A DNA stretch of 64,000 nt from Lachnospiraceae bacterium (GCA_017558145.1 JAFYWF010000067.1:1-64000); one strand, 5' to 3'; positions 9,685 through 18,975 are shown, counted from the first letter of the stretch. The notes: generated by a model not told the origin, from the sequence alone. Numbers and translations: made by a program.

Positions 9685-12387
9685 ATGGGAAAAATCCGTA
9701 AAGTAATTGGTACCTTGTTATTAATTACCGCGATTCTTATAACACAGATTCCGGCAGTTCCAACAAGTGCAGCACCAAGTGCAGATTTTCAAGTAGATAG
9801 AGGAAAATTAGTAAAATATTCAGGCACAGCATCCTCTGTGTCTATTCCTGATACAATTAAAATCATTGGAGCAGAAGCATTTGCAGGAAATACAACATTA
9901 ACTTCCATTGATTTGGGAAAAAATGTAACAGATATTGAGTATGGTGCTTTTCAAGACTGTACTTATTTATCGAATGTGAAGATGCCGGATACCATTGTTA
10001 ATATTGGAATTGGTGCATTTGCAAATAATACTTCCTTAAAGAAGATTACATTACCTAAAAATCTGGAAAATCTTGGTTCCGGAGCGTTTGCAGGTTGTGA
10101 AAACTTAAGTACGATTACGGTACCAAAAGAAAATCTTAATTTTGTTTATGAAAAAAATGTTTTATATAATAAAGATAAAACTATGATTTATTGTTTTACT
10201 GAAGGTAGTAAAGAAGCATCCTTTTCGATGCCGGATAGTGTTATCGATATTGATGAATATGCTTTTTGGGGGAATGATTATTTAAAGGAAGTTCTTTTAA
10301 GTACTAATTTAGTAGAAATTCCAAGTTATGCATTTTCTAACTGTCGTAATCTGTTAGCTGTGGTAATCCCTTATTCAGTAAAGAGTATTCAATCCAAAGC
10401 TTTTGAAAACTGTATTAATTTACAAAAAGTGATGATTCCGGCTTCTGTTTCTTACATTCATACTACAGCTTTTGATGGGTGTCCGAAATTAGTCATTTCA
10501 GCAGATTCCGGAAGTGTTGCAAATGAATTTTATAATAATTGGAAAATTGTGAATCAAATTCAGATAGATGCAGGTGCTGAGGACGGCGATACGGTAGTTG
10601 ATGAAGGTGGTAATGTTTATATCGTTGGAAGCGATGGAAAATTAGTTATAGTTCAGAGTGGAAATAATAATTCCGGTTCTACTTCAGGTTCTGCCATGCA
10701 TGATCCCAGTAATGTAGATTATATTCCGGAGTTTGATCCTATTTTACAAAGTGAAGACGGTATTCTTGGAAAAACAATGATTGTTGGACAAAATGCGGTT
10801 GTTTTGATGGAGTCTAATGTACCGGTTGTGAATGGTGTCAATAACAGAGATGTTTCCAGTGAGGAAGAAGCAGAAAGTAGCACACCTTTGGTTGACGAAA
10901 GTAAGGGTGAGGCCTTACCGAAATATGCCATTTGTTACGATCATATTACCAATTATGCATATTATGGTGATACAAATTTATCAACATATGCGATACCATC
11001 TAATATTACAAAAATTGGTGATTTTGCATTTGCCAGAAGTAATCTTACTTCTATAAATATACCCAAAAGTGTAACACACATTGGTTATGCAGCATTTTAT
11101 CATTGTGATAATTTAAAGGAAATAAGTATTCCTTCTACTGTAACCTGGATAGAACCATCTGCATTTGCACATACTTCCTGGTTAAATGCTTGGGCACAAA
11201 ATACAAATAATGATGATTTTTTAATTGTTGGAGATAACATCTTAATTGCTTATAAAGGGACTTCGAAGTATGTAGAAATTCCATCTCAGGTAGAAACAAT
11301 TGCACCTGCTTGCTTTTTAGGACATTCCGAAATTTTAGGTGTTAATATTCCTGATTCTGTAACGATTATTGGGGAAGAAGCTTTCAAAGATTGTACTTCT
11401 TTGCAGGAAGTTCATGGTGCAACCAATGTAGTAAAAATCCAAGACCGTGCATTTGAAAATACAGCATTAAGAGAAATTACTATTAATAAATATGTGGAAT
11501 CTATTGGTGTAGGAGCTTTTAGTTGTGATACAGAACAAGAGAGAACTGTAATATTTAAGGGTGATGAATTACCCAAATTAAGTTATACAGATAGTACTTC
11601 CAGATTAAGTAATGATTTTCTTTCTCCTGTATTCAGTGGTAATTGGACAGCGGTATTTCAACAAAAAGATATTGAGTTTAAAGATTCATTATTTGAAAAT
11701 AAAATTTATGGATTTGAAGGTAGTTTAGCTGTAAAAGATGCAAACGGAGTGATTCAAGTTTTCGACAAAGCTAGTTTGGAAGAGGAAAGTCAATCTGGTG
11801 TTATTGTTTCTTCCGAAATTAGTGATTGGGATTCTGAAGATGTGGAAGCGAAGCTTTCTTATTCCGGAGAATATCATTTGAAACTTAAATCGGGAATCAA
11901 AACTAACGTAGAAGAAGCTTTTAAAAGGATTTATGGTAACAAAGTTCCTACAATGAAAGTAATCGATATGTCTTTGTGGGATCAAACAGAGACAATTCAG
12001 CTTACAAAGCTGGGAACCAACCCTTTAACGGTAACGGTTCCTATGCCTACTGAAATCAAAGGAAATACCATTCATGTTGTTGTATTGGATGAAGATGGAC
12101 AGTTGGAAAAATTATCTTCCAAGTTAATTGAAGTAAATGGAAAAGCGTATTTGCAATTTTCAACCAATCACTTATCAACCTTTGCGATTTATGCTATGGG
12201 GGAAAATGGTGATGTTATTGTGGAAAATGGAAATTTAGAATATACAACTGTTTCAGGTAAAAAAGACTATTCGCCGAACACAGGAGACAATAGTATTCAT
12301 CCTAAATGGTTTGTAGCGATTGGTTTGGGCGCTTTGGCAATTGTCTTAATTGTTTCTAAACCGAAAAAAAGAAGAAAATTACGGTAA
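9685..12387 (+). CDS. BspA-type leucine-rich-repeat surface protein with sortase signal
   Basis: A 900-residue wall-anchored protein. The signal peptide is followed by a mature start near SAAPSADF. BspA-type LRR_5 repeats (IGAEAFAGNTTLTSIDLG and similar) lie at about residues 40-290 and 440-620, separated by an Asp/Ser-rich region. The 150-200 residues before the anchor resemble those of the preceding 1650-aa protein (MPxP motif, then THFS or NHLS, a short strand, then xxYTxx). The sorting signal is SPNTGD (863-868) followed by IHPKWF, a hydrophobic helix and KPKKRRKLR, the same layout as in the larger protein. GTGGAG precedes the ATG. It is the likely second substrate of the sortase at 3318-4574. 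Confidence 0.9.
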   Translation: MGKIRKVIGTLLLITAILITQIPAVPTSAAPSADFQVDRGKLVKYSGTASSVSIPDTIKIIGAEAFAGNTTLTSIDLGKNVTDIEYGAFQDCTYLSNVKMPDTIVNIGIGAFANNTSLKKITLPKNLENLGSGAFAGCENLSTITVPKENLNFVYEKNVLYNKDKTMIYCFTEGSKEASFSMPDSVIDIDEYAFWGNDYLKEVLLSTNLVEIPSYAFSNCRNLLAVVIPYSVKSIQSKAFENCINLQKVMIPASVSYIHTTAFDGCPKLVISADSGSVANEFYNNWKIVNQIQIDAGAEDGDTVVDEGGNVYIVGSDGKLVIVQSGNNNSGSTSGSAMHDPSNVDYIPEFDPILQSEDGILGKTMIVGQNAVVLMESNVPVVNGVNNRDVSSEEEAESSTPLVDESKGEALPKYAICYDHITNYAYYGDTNLSTYAIPSNITKIGDFAFARSNLTSINIPKSVTHIGYAAFYHCDNLKEISIPSTVTWIEPSAFAHTSWLNAWAQNTNNDDFLIVGDNILIAYKGTSKYVEIPSQVETIAPACFLGHSEILGVNIPDSVTIIGEEAFKDCTSLQEVHGATNVVKIQDRAFENTALREITINKYVESIGVGAFSCDTEQERTVIFKGDELPKLSYTDSTSRLSNDFLSPVFSGNWTAVFQQKDIEFKDSLFENKIYGFEGSLAVKDANGVIQVFDKASLEEESQSGVIVSSEISDWDSEDVEAKLSYSGEYHLKLKSGIKTNVEEAFKRIYGNKVPTMKVIDMSLWDQTETIQLTKLGTNPLTVTVPMPTEIKGNTIHVVVLDEDGQLEKLSSKLIEVNGKAYLQFSTNHLSTFAIYAMGENGDVIVENGNLEYTTVSGKKDYSPNTGDNSIHPKWFVAIGLGALAIVLIVSKPKKRRKLR

Positions 12388-12398
12388 CAGGTCAAAAT

Positions 12399-13349
12399 TT
12401 GTCACATACACTAATAAAAAAGTGTGAGTGTATTGTGTGGCGGGTAAAAGAACAGATTAAATGTACCAGTGAGGTACAAAGTAAATATAGCGGTAAGAAT
12501 ATTTCGGTAGCCATATTGGATACCGGAATATTTTTTCATCCGGATCTTTCAGAGAGAGTATTAGAATTTCGAGATTTTGTTAAAGGGGAAAAATTACCTT
12601 ACGATGATTGTGGACATGGAACGCATGTGGCAGGATGTCTTGCAGGAAGTGGTTTGTTATCGAAAGGAAAATATAGTGGAATTGCTCCTTCATGCAATCT
12701 AATTATAGGTAAAATACTAGATAAAAATGGATCCGGTAATGTTAATAACATGCTGGAAGCTATTGGCTGGATTTTAGAAAATAAAAATACTTATAATATT
12801 AGAATTTTAAATATTTCTATTGGATTTGAAAATAATGTTGATGATTTGAAAATTAATAAACTGATAAATGCATTAGAAGAATTGTGGGAAAATAATATTT
12901 TAATCGTTGTTGCAGCTGGGAATAAAGGTCCGAAAGTGAAAAGTATTTCACCTTTAGGTATGGGTAAAAACATTTTTACAGTAGGATGTCATGATTTAGA
13001 TTATTATAAAGATGGAGTTACTTTATGTGAATCCTATTCCGGAAGAGGACCAAGTATTTTTTCTTTAAAAAAACCGGATTTAGTTGCTCCCGGTACAAAT
13101 ATTATGGCAACAAGTTTTCGATGTAAAAAATCAGGAAATTTTTATATTCATAGTTATGAAATGAAAAGTGGGACTTCTTTTGCTACACCATTAGTTTCTG
13201 GTGCCGCAGCGTTACTGTTAGAAAAAAATCCTAAGTTTTCTCCTGAAGAATTGAAACATCGTTTGTGTTATACAGCAACAGATTTAAAGGAACCTTGGAA
13301 TAAACAAGGGTGGGGAATGTTAAATATTCAAAGAGCATTAGAAATATGA
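12399..13349 (+). CDS. Subtilisin-family (S8) serine peptidase without a visible signal peptide
   Basis: A 316-residue subtilase. The catalytic triad is Asp41 in ILDTG, His73 in GHGTHVAG and Ser260 in GTSFATP; VVAAGNKG provides the oxyanion-hole Asn. No signal peptide, propeptide or membrane segment is seen, so as read it is a cytosolic protease, like Bacillus intracellular subtilisins. The start is uncertain: TTG at 12399 is used here and GTG at 12435 is an alternative, both with poor ribosome sites. It begins 11 bp after the second LRR gene, so translation may be coupled. Its place in a surface-protein operon suggests a link to those proteins, but this is unproven. Confidence 0.88.
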   Translation: MSHTLIKKCECIVWRVKEQIKCTSEVQSKYSGKNISVAILDTGIFFHPDLSERVLEFRDFVKGEKLPYDDCGHGTHVAGCLAGSGLLSKGKYSGIAPSCNLIIGKILDKNGSGNVNNMLEAIGWILENKNTYNIRILNISIGFENNVDDLKINKLINALEELWENNILIVVAAGNKGPKVKSISPLGMGKNIFTVGCHDLDYYKDGVTLCESYSGRGPSIFSLKKPDLVAPGTNIMATSFRCKKSGNFYIHSYEMKSGTSFATPLVSGAAALLLEKNPKFSPEELKHRLCYTATDLKEPWNKQGWGMLNIQRALEI

Positions 13350-13402
13350 AACTATAGAAAATAATTGTCGAAAATATGATTTAAAAATTAATGAGGAAAA
13401 GA

Positions 13403-13445
13403 TTGACACGCTACGTATAATTGTATACACTTATACGTAGCGTGT
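13403..13445 (+). promoter_or_regulatory. Promoter with overlapping palindromic operator before Re-citrate synthase
   Basis: TTGACA (13403-13408) and TACACT (13426-13431) are 17 bp apart. They are overlapped by a perfect 15-bp inverted repeat (13406-13420 with 13431-13445). The loop, 13421-13430, reads TTGTATACAC, close to the TTGTATACAA-like sites bound by GntR/FCD regulators. The regulator encoded at 14942 is the obvious candidate to bind here. The repeat, followed by a T-rich stretch, could instead be the terminator of the subtilase operon. Confidence 0.6.
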
Positions 13446-13487
13446 TATTGTATTTTTTATAGATTAATTTTTAAGGAGATTTATTAT

Positions 13488-14897
13488 ATGCCAAATCAGG
13501 ATATGTTTATGAACAGACCCGTGAGTATGAATCCAAAAAATCATTTGTTAGAAATAGAAGAACATATGTATATTTTGGATGATGTTAAAAAACCTAATGT
13601 TTTTCGTAACATGTTTCCATACTCAGAGATACCAAAGATTCCTTTTAATGACAGAACCGTGCCACATAATATGCCAAGAGAGATTTGGATTACAGATACA
13701 ACGTTTCGTGATGGCCAGCAATCCAGAGCACCTTATTCTACAGAGCAGATTGTAACAATTTTTGATTATTTACATAAATTAGGTGGACCCAATGGTATGA
13801 TCAGAGCCAGTGAGTTCTTCTTATATAGTAAAAAAGATCGAGATGCAGTTTATAAATGTATGGAACGAGGCTATCAGTTCCCGGAAGTTACCAGCTGGAT
13901 TCGTGCCAGTAAGGAAGATTTTAAACTTGTAAAAGAAATCGGAATGAAAGAAACAGGAATTTTAGTAAGTTGTTCTGATTATCATATTTTTATGAAATTA
14001 AAAATGACTCGTCGTCAGGCGATGGATCATTATTTAAGCGTAATTAAAGAATGTTTGGATGAGGGCATTAGTCCAAGATGTCACTTAGAAGACATCACCA
14101 GAGCAGATATTTATGGTTATGTTGTTCCGTTTTGCTTAGAACTTATGAAATTAATGGAAGAATATAAGATTCCGATTAAAATTCGTGCCTGCGATACCAT
14201 GGGATATGGTGTTAATTATCCAGGGGCTGTTATTCCAAGAAGTGTTCCGGGGATTATTTATGCACTTCATAAGCATGCCGGAGTGCCACATGGTTTGATT
14301 GAATGGCATGGTCACAACGATTTTTATAAGGCAGTTGTAAATTCTACTACAGCTTGGTTATATGGTTGTTCCGGCGTTAATACTTCACTTTTTGGTATTG
14401 GGGAAAGAACCGGAAATACACCATTGGAAGCAATGGTCTTTGAATATGCACAGCTAAAAGGTGATCTAAATGGTATGGATACTACTGTAATTACCGAATT
14501 AGCAGAGTATTATGAAAAAGAAATAGGATACGAAATTCCACCACGAACACCTTTTGTGGGTAAAAATTTCAATGTTACAAGAGCTGGAATTCATGCTGAT
14601 GGACTTCTAAAAAATGAAGAAATTTATAATATTTTTGATACTGAAAAATATTTGAATCGTCCGGTGTTATGTGCTGTAAGTAATACCTCAGGATTGGCTG
14701 GAATTGCACATTGGATTAATACATATTATAAATTGCCACAGGAAAAGCAGGTTGATAAGAATTCTGAATTGGTTAAAAATATTAAAATATGGGTAGATTC
14801 AGAATATGCTGCCGGTCGTGTAACAGTACTTACGGATGAAGAATTAATCCAAGTGATAAGTAAAGAAAGTGCTAAATTGAATATTTCTTTAATCTAA
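13488..14897 (+). CDS. Probable Re-citrate synthase (isopropylmalate/homocitrate synthase family)
   Basis: Likely condenses oxaloacetate and acetyl-CoA to citrate with Re stereochemistry, as in Clostridium kluyveri; the fold is that of 2-isopropylmalate and homocitrate synthases and is unrelated to GltA. Of 469 residues, the TIM-barrel motif TDTTFRDGQQSRAP supplies a metal-binding Asp70, and EWHGHND supplies His274 and His276. SLFGIGERTGNTPLE follows and a C-terminal region closes the protein. The N-terminal ~60 residues before the barrel also fit the Re-citrate synthase type. The strongest support is context: a GntR regulator and isocitrate dehydrogenase follow in the same operon. Homocitrate synthase cannot be excluded by motifs alone. 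AAGGAG precedes the ATG. Confidence 0.78.
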   Translation: MPNQDMFMNRPVSMNPKNHLLEIEEHMYILDDVKKPNVFRNMFPYSEIPKIPFNDRTVPHNMPREIWITDTTFRDGQQSRAPYSTEQIVTIFDYLHKLGGPNGMIRASEFFLYSKKDRDAVYKCMERGYQFPEVTSWIRASKEDFKLVKEIGMKETGILVSCSDYHIFMKLKMTRRQAMDHYLSVIKECLDEGISPRCHLEDITRADIYGYVVPFCLELMKLMEEYKIPIKIRACDTMGYGVNYPGAVIPRSVPGIIYALHKHAGVPHGLIEWHGHNDFYKAVVNSTTAWLYGCSGVNTSLFGIGERTGNTPLEAMVFEYAQLKGDLNGMDTTVITELAEYYEKEIGYEIPPRTPFVGKNFNVTRAGIHADGLLKNEEIYNIFDTEKYLNRPVLCAVSNTSGLAGIAHWINTYYKLPQEKQVDKNSELVKNIKIWVDSEYAAGRVTVLTDEELIQVISKESAKLNISLI

Positions 14898-14941
14898 ATA
14901 GGCATGAAAGTAGACTTAATACAAAATGAAAAGAGGTTATT

Positions 14942-15634
14942 ATGGGAAAATATAATGTAAAACAAGAGGTTACAGACAAATTTTCATTACGAGGTCGTGT
15001 GTTTCATAAAATCCGAGAAGATATTTTAAGTGGAAAATATAAAGACAATGAAGAATTAAAAGAGGTTGCTATAGGCGATGAATTAGGGGTTAGCAGAACT
15101 CCGGTTAGAGAAGCATTTCGTCAGTTAGAGTTAGAAGGGTTGATTCATATTATTCCTAATAAAGGAGCCTATGTTACAGGTATTACTGTGAAAGATGTAA
15201 AAGATATTTACATGATGCGTTCTTTGTTAGAAGGTCTTTGTGCAAAATGGGCAACGGAAAATATTACTAAAGAACAATTGGAAGAAATGGAAGAAAATGT
15301 GTATTTGGCTGAATTTCATGCGGCAAAAGGTAATACACAGCAGTTGGCAGAATTAGATAATCGTTTTCACGAGATTATGTATGAAGCCTGCAACAGTAAA
15401 ATGTTAGAAAAACAGTTGCGTGATTTTCATGATTATGTGCTTAGAGTACGTAAGAAAACTTTGTCTCAGAATCAAAGAAGTACGGCATCTAATAAAGAAC
15501 ATAAATTTATTTTTGAAGCAATTAAATCTGGAGACCCTGCAAAAGCGGAAGAAGAAGCAACAAAGCATGTGCTTAGTGCATATGAAAACATTGTAAAAAA
15601 TGGTCTTCATGAGGCATATGGTTCAGATGAATAA
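14942..15634 (+). CDS. GntR-family transcriptional regulator, FCD subfamily
   Basis: A 230-residue DNA-binding regulator. A winged helix-turn-helix spans about residues 14-75 (VFHKIREDILSGKYK, LGVSRTPVREAFRQLE). An all-helical FCD ligand-binding domain follows at about 85-215, with metal-ligand-type Asp/His residues (LDNRFHE, KEHKFIFEAI, ATKHV). FCD regulators commonly sense small organic acids. Lying between citrate synthase and isocitrate dehydrogenase, it probably controls this operon in response to a carboxylate and may bind the palindrome at 13406-13445. GAGGTTAT precedes the ATG, an imperfect ribosome site. Confidence 0.9.
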   Translation: MGKYNVKQEVTDKFSLRGRVFHKIREDILSGKYKDNEELKEVAIGDELGVSRTPVREAFRQLELEGLIHIIPNKGAYVTGITVKDVKDIYMMRSLLEGLCAKWATENITKEQLEEMEENVYLAEFHAAKGNTQQLAELDNRFHEIMYEACNSKMLEKQLRDFHDYVLRVRKKTLSQNQRSTASNKEHKFIFEAIKSGDPAKAEEEATKHVLSAYENIVKNGLHEAYGSDE

Positions 15635-15674
15635 CAAATTTAATTAAAGGATTTATAAATAGGAGAGATTCACC

Positions 15675-16886
15675 ATGGATAAAATTAAAATGATTACCCC
15701 ATTAGTAGAAATGGACGGAGATGAAATGACTCGAATTCTTTGGAAAATGATCAAAGATGAGTTATTACTTCCATTTATTGATTTAAAAACAGAATATTAT
15801 GATTTAGGTCTTGAGTACCGTAATGAGACCAATGACCAGGTAACTGTAGATTCTGCAAATGCAACATTAAAATATGGTGTTGCGGTTAAATGTGCAACAA
15901 TAACACCAAATGCTGCCAGAATGTCAGAGTATGATTTAAAAGAAATGTGGAAATCTCCAAACGGAACTATTCGTGCTATCTTAGATGGTACTGTTTTTAG
16001 AACACCAATTGTGGTAAAAGGAATTGAACCATGTGTAAAAAATTGGGAAAAACCAATTACATTAGCTCGTCATGCATATGGAGATGTTTATAAAAATGCG
16101 GAGATTAAAATTCCGGGTGCAGGAAAGGCTGAACTTTTATTTACAGCAGAAGATGGTACAGAAGTACGTGAATTGATTCATAATTTTAAAGGTGCAGGTA
16201 TTATTCAAGGTATGCATAATACAGAAGATTCCATTTCCAGTTTTGCAAAAGCATGTTTTAATTATGCTATTGATACAAAACAGGATCTTTGGTTTGCAAC
16301 AAAAGATACAATCTCTAAAAAATATGATCATACATTTAAAGATATTTTCCAAGATATTTATGATGCTGATTATAAAGAAAAATTTGAGGAATTGGGAATA
16401 GAATACTTCTATACTTTAATTGATGATGCTGTTGCACGTGTTATGAAAGCAAAAGGCGGATTTATTTGGGCTTGTAAAAATTATGATGGTGATGTTATGA
16501 GTGATATGGTATCCTCCGCGTTTGGATCCCTTGCCATGATGACATCTGTACTAGTTTCTCCAACAGGAGTATACGAATACGAAGCCGCACATGGAACTGT
16601 TCAGAGACACTATTATAAACATTTAAAAGGGGAAGAAACATCTACCAACTCTGTGGCAACTATTTTTGCATGGACAGGAGCTTTAAGAAAAAGAGGAGAA
16701 TTAGATAACATTCCTGAATTAATGGATTTTGCTGATAAATTGGAAGCAGCTACTCTTGGCACTATTGAAGCCGGTAAAATGACAAAAGACCTGGCCTTGA
16801 TTACATCTTTAAATGATGTGAAAGTTTTAAACTCTGAAGATTTTATAAAAGAAATTAGAAAAACTTTAGAAACATCTATTTCATAA
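15675..16886 (+). CDS. icd: NADP-dependent isocitrate dehydrogenase, eukaryote-like homodimeric type
   Basis: Oxidative decarboxylation of isocitrate to 2-oxoglutarate with NADP. The 403-residue protein belongs to the subfamily that includes mammalian IDH1/2, not the E. coli Icd type. Visible motifs are [30 protein letters not shown] (substrate-binding Ser and Arg), [11 protein letters not shown], and [12 protein letters not shown] near the coenzyme site. GGAGAG precedes the ATG, 40 bp after the GntR gene. With the synthase at 13488 it makes two of the three steps from oxaloacetate to 2-oxoglutarate. Aconitase is not in the window, so it must be encoded elsewhere. Confidence 0.93.
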   Translation: MDKIKMITPLVEMDGDEMTRILWKMIKDELLLPFIDLKTEYYDLGLEYRNETNDQVTVDSANATLKYGVAVKCATITPNAARMSEYDLKEMWKSPNGTIRAILDGTVFRTPIVVKGIEPCVKNWEKPITLARHAYGDVYKNAEIKIPGAGKAELLFTAEDGTEVRELIHNFKGAGIIQGMHNTEDSISSFAKACFNYAIDTKQDLWFATKDTISKKYDHTFKDIFQDIYDADYKEKFEELGIEYFYTLIDDAVARVMKAKGGFIWACKNYDGDVMSDMVSSAFGSLAMMTSVLVSPTGVYEYEAAHGTVQRHYYKHLKGEETSTNSVATIFAWTGALRKRGELDNIPELMDFADKLEAATLGTIEAGKMTKDLALITSLNDVKVLNSEDFIKEIRKTLETSIS

Positions 16887-16896
16887 ACTAAATTAA

Positions 16897-17021
16897 GAAA
16901 GGTGTTATTATTTTAAGTTGTACGCATCTGTGAGACATTGTATTTGAAGAGCGGACTTTAGTCCGATATTCAAATACAATGTAACGAACAGCAAGCGAAC
17001 AACAAAATAATAACACCTTTC
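16897..17021. repeat. 125-bp nested palindromic element between icd and the ABC-F gene
   Basis: Three nested inverted repeats share one axis: an outer perfect 18-bp arm (16897-16914 with 17004-17021) extended by GTTGT/ACAAC, a middle 14-bp arm (16935-16948 with 16969-16982), and an inner CGGACT/AGTCCG (16952-16957 with 16960-16965). It fills the gap between two convergent genes. No strong T-tract follows on either side. It could be a bidirectional terminator, a miniature inverted-repeat element or a structured RNA. Confidence 0.65.
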
Positions 17022-17028
17022 GTATTCG

Positions 17029-18975
17029 TTAATTCAATTTTTCACTTAATTCTTCCCAACGCTCCATAAGAGTCATCATTTCTTCTTCTAAAGAATCTTT
17101 TTCTTTTTGAAGCTCTTGTAATTTTACAGAATTGGAACAAATTTCCGGTTTTGCCATTTCTTCATCTATTTTAGCAGTTCTATCTTCAATAAAAGAAATT
17201 CGTTCTTCACATTTTGTAAGTTCACGTTCTAATTTCCTAACTGCAGCTTGTTGTGCTTTTCGTTGTTTCCATTCAGAATTTTTATCTACAACATTTTCAG
17301 TAACAACATTTTTGGTTGAGGTAACAGCAGTTGCGGGTGGAAAAGCAGAAGAGGAATCAACAACACCAATTTGCGGTTTCTTTTCTAAATAGTAATCATA
17401 ATTACCAAGATAATTGGTTAATGTTTGTCCCGATAAATCAAGAATTCTGGTGGCTGTTTTATTTATAAAATAACGGTCATGTGATACATATAAAACAGTT
17501 CCCTCATAATGGTTAAGTGCAGTTTCTAGAATTTCTCTGGACATAATATCTAAATGGTTGGTAGGTTCGTCTAAAATTAAAAAATTACTTTCGGATAGCA
17601 TCAATTTTGCTAAAGAAACACGACCTCTTTCTCCGCCACTTAAAGTACTTATTTTTTTAAAAACATCGTCTCCGGTAAAAAGAAAGGCAGCAAGGGTATT
17701 ACGTATCTGTGTATTATTTAAAGAAGGAAATTCATCTGAAATTTCTTCAAATAATGTTTTTTCTCCATGAAGCACATGATGTTCCTGATCATAATAACCG
17801 ATTGTAACGTTTGTTCCTAATCGCATACTACCTGCATCCGCATCTATAATTTGATTAATGATTTTTAAAATAGTGGTTTTACCGGTACCATTGTCACCAA
17901 TAATTGCAACATGCTCTCCTCGTTTGATTTCAAAATCCAAATCAGAAAAGAGAGGATGGTTAGGAAAAGCTTTTGTTAAACCTTGTACCTGTAAAACATC
18001 ATTTCCGCTTATAATTCTTGGAGTTAATTGAATTTTCATTTCAGAATTTGTTTCGGTAGGTTTATCCAATACTTCTATTTTAGCAAGAGCTTTTTCACGG
18101 CTTTCAGCACGTTTAATGGATTTTTCTCGATTAAAGGATTTTAATTTTTCAATGACTTCTTCTTGATGCTTAATTTCTTGTTGTTGTTTTAAATAAGCAT
18201 TTAATCGTGATACACGAAGTTGTTCTTTTTTTATAGCATAATCAGAATAGTTACCACTAAATACAGTAGCTTTTCCCTGATCTAATTCAATTACCTTTCC
18301 TGCAATTTTATCTAGAAAATAACGGTCATGCGATACAACAAGAACAGCACCTTTGTAATTTAGAAGATAAGTTTCTAACCAGGCAATAGAATTCATGTCT
18401 AAATGGTTTGTAGGTTCATCTAAAATAATTAAATCAGGCTTGGTAAGTAGTAATTTACCTAACGCTACACGTGTTTTTTGTCCACCGGATAATGTAGACA
18501 TAGGTTTATTAAATTCTTCTTCGATGAAGCCTAATCCTTTTAGAACACCTATCAATTCACTCTGATATTGATAGCCGCCTTCCATTTCGAAGGTATGAGT
18601 CATATTTGCATATTGATTCATTAAAGTTTCCAGTTCGGAACCTTCCACATACTTCATTTGTTTTTCTACTTGGCGAATTTGTTGTTCTAATGTAAGAAGC
18701 TGTTCTTTTACTTGTAAAAGTGTGTCATATATGGTTTCCTCTCCGGAAATTTCAGTATTCTGAGCAAGATATCCGTAAGATTTTCCTTTTGCAAAGGTAA
18801 CTAAACCATCGTCAGCATTCATTTCTCCAACAATAATACGTAAGAGAGTAGTTTTTCCAACACCATTGATGCCTACTAAAGCTGCTTTGTCGTAATCTTC
18901 TAAATGGAAAGATATATTTTCTAAAATTGGTTTTTCCAAGAAACTTTTTTGAATGTTTGAAACAGATAAAATCAT
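17029..18975 (-). CDS. ABC-F family ATP-binding protein (YdiF/Uup type)
   Basis: A cytosolic ATPase with two ABC domains and no membrane domain. Proteins of this class act on the ribosome as translation factors or in antibiotic protection. Both Walker A motifs (GINGVGKTT, GDNGTGKTT), both LSGG signatures (TLSGGQKTRVALGK, TLSGGERGRVSLAK) and both DEPTNHLD boxes are present. A charged linker joins the domains, and the C-terminus is a coiled coil (LQKEKDSLEEEMMTLMERWEE). I place the start at the ATG at 18973-18975, where MILSVSNIQKSF begins with AAGGAT upstream; an ATG at 19011 would add 12 residues without a good ribosome site. The motifs do not show that it confers resistance. Confidence 0.92.
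   Translation of the reverse strand: MILSVSNIQKSFLEKPILENISFHLEDYDKAALVGINGVGKTTLLRIIVGEMNADDGLVTFAKGKSYGYLAQNTEISGEETIYDTLLQVKEQLLTLEQQIRQVEKQMKYVEGSELETLMNQYANMTHTFEMEGGYQYQSELIGVLKGLGFIEEEFNKPMSTLSGGQKTRVALGKLLLTKPDLIILDEPTNHLDMNSIAWLETYLLNYKGAVLVVSHDRYFLDKIAGKVIELDQGKATVFSGNYSDYAIKKEQLRVSRLNAYLKQQQEIKHQEEVIEKLKSFNREKSIKRAESREKALAKIEVLDKPTETNSEMKIQLTPRIISGNDVLQVQGLTKAFPNHPLFSDLDFEIKRGEHVAIIGDNGTGKTTILKIINQIIDADAGSMRLGTNVTIGYYDQEHHVLHGEKTLFEEISDEFPSLNNTQIRNTLAAFLFTGDDVFKKISTLSGGERGRVSLAKLMLSESNFLILDEPTNHLDIMSREILETALNHYEGTVLYVSHDRYFINKTATRILDLSGQTLTNYLGNYDYYLEKKPQIGVVDSSSAFPPATAVTSTKNVVTENVVDKNSEWKQRKAQQAAVRKLERELTKCEERISFIEDRTAKIDEEMAKPEICSNSVKLQELQKEKDSLEEEMMTLMERWEELSEKLN

Noticed and set aside
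13406..13445. Inverted repeat as a plain terminator of the subtilase operon
   Set aside because: Not fully excluded. The overlap with TTGACA and the regulator-like core favour an operator, and the T-tract begins only several bases after the stem. It is kept as an alternative.
16897..17021. tRNA, CRISPR repeat or insertion sequence ends
   Set aside because: No cloverleaf with TTCGA or anticodon arm, no repeated spacers, and no transposase frame; the structure is one nested palindrome.
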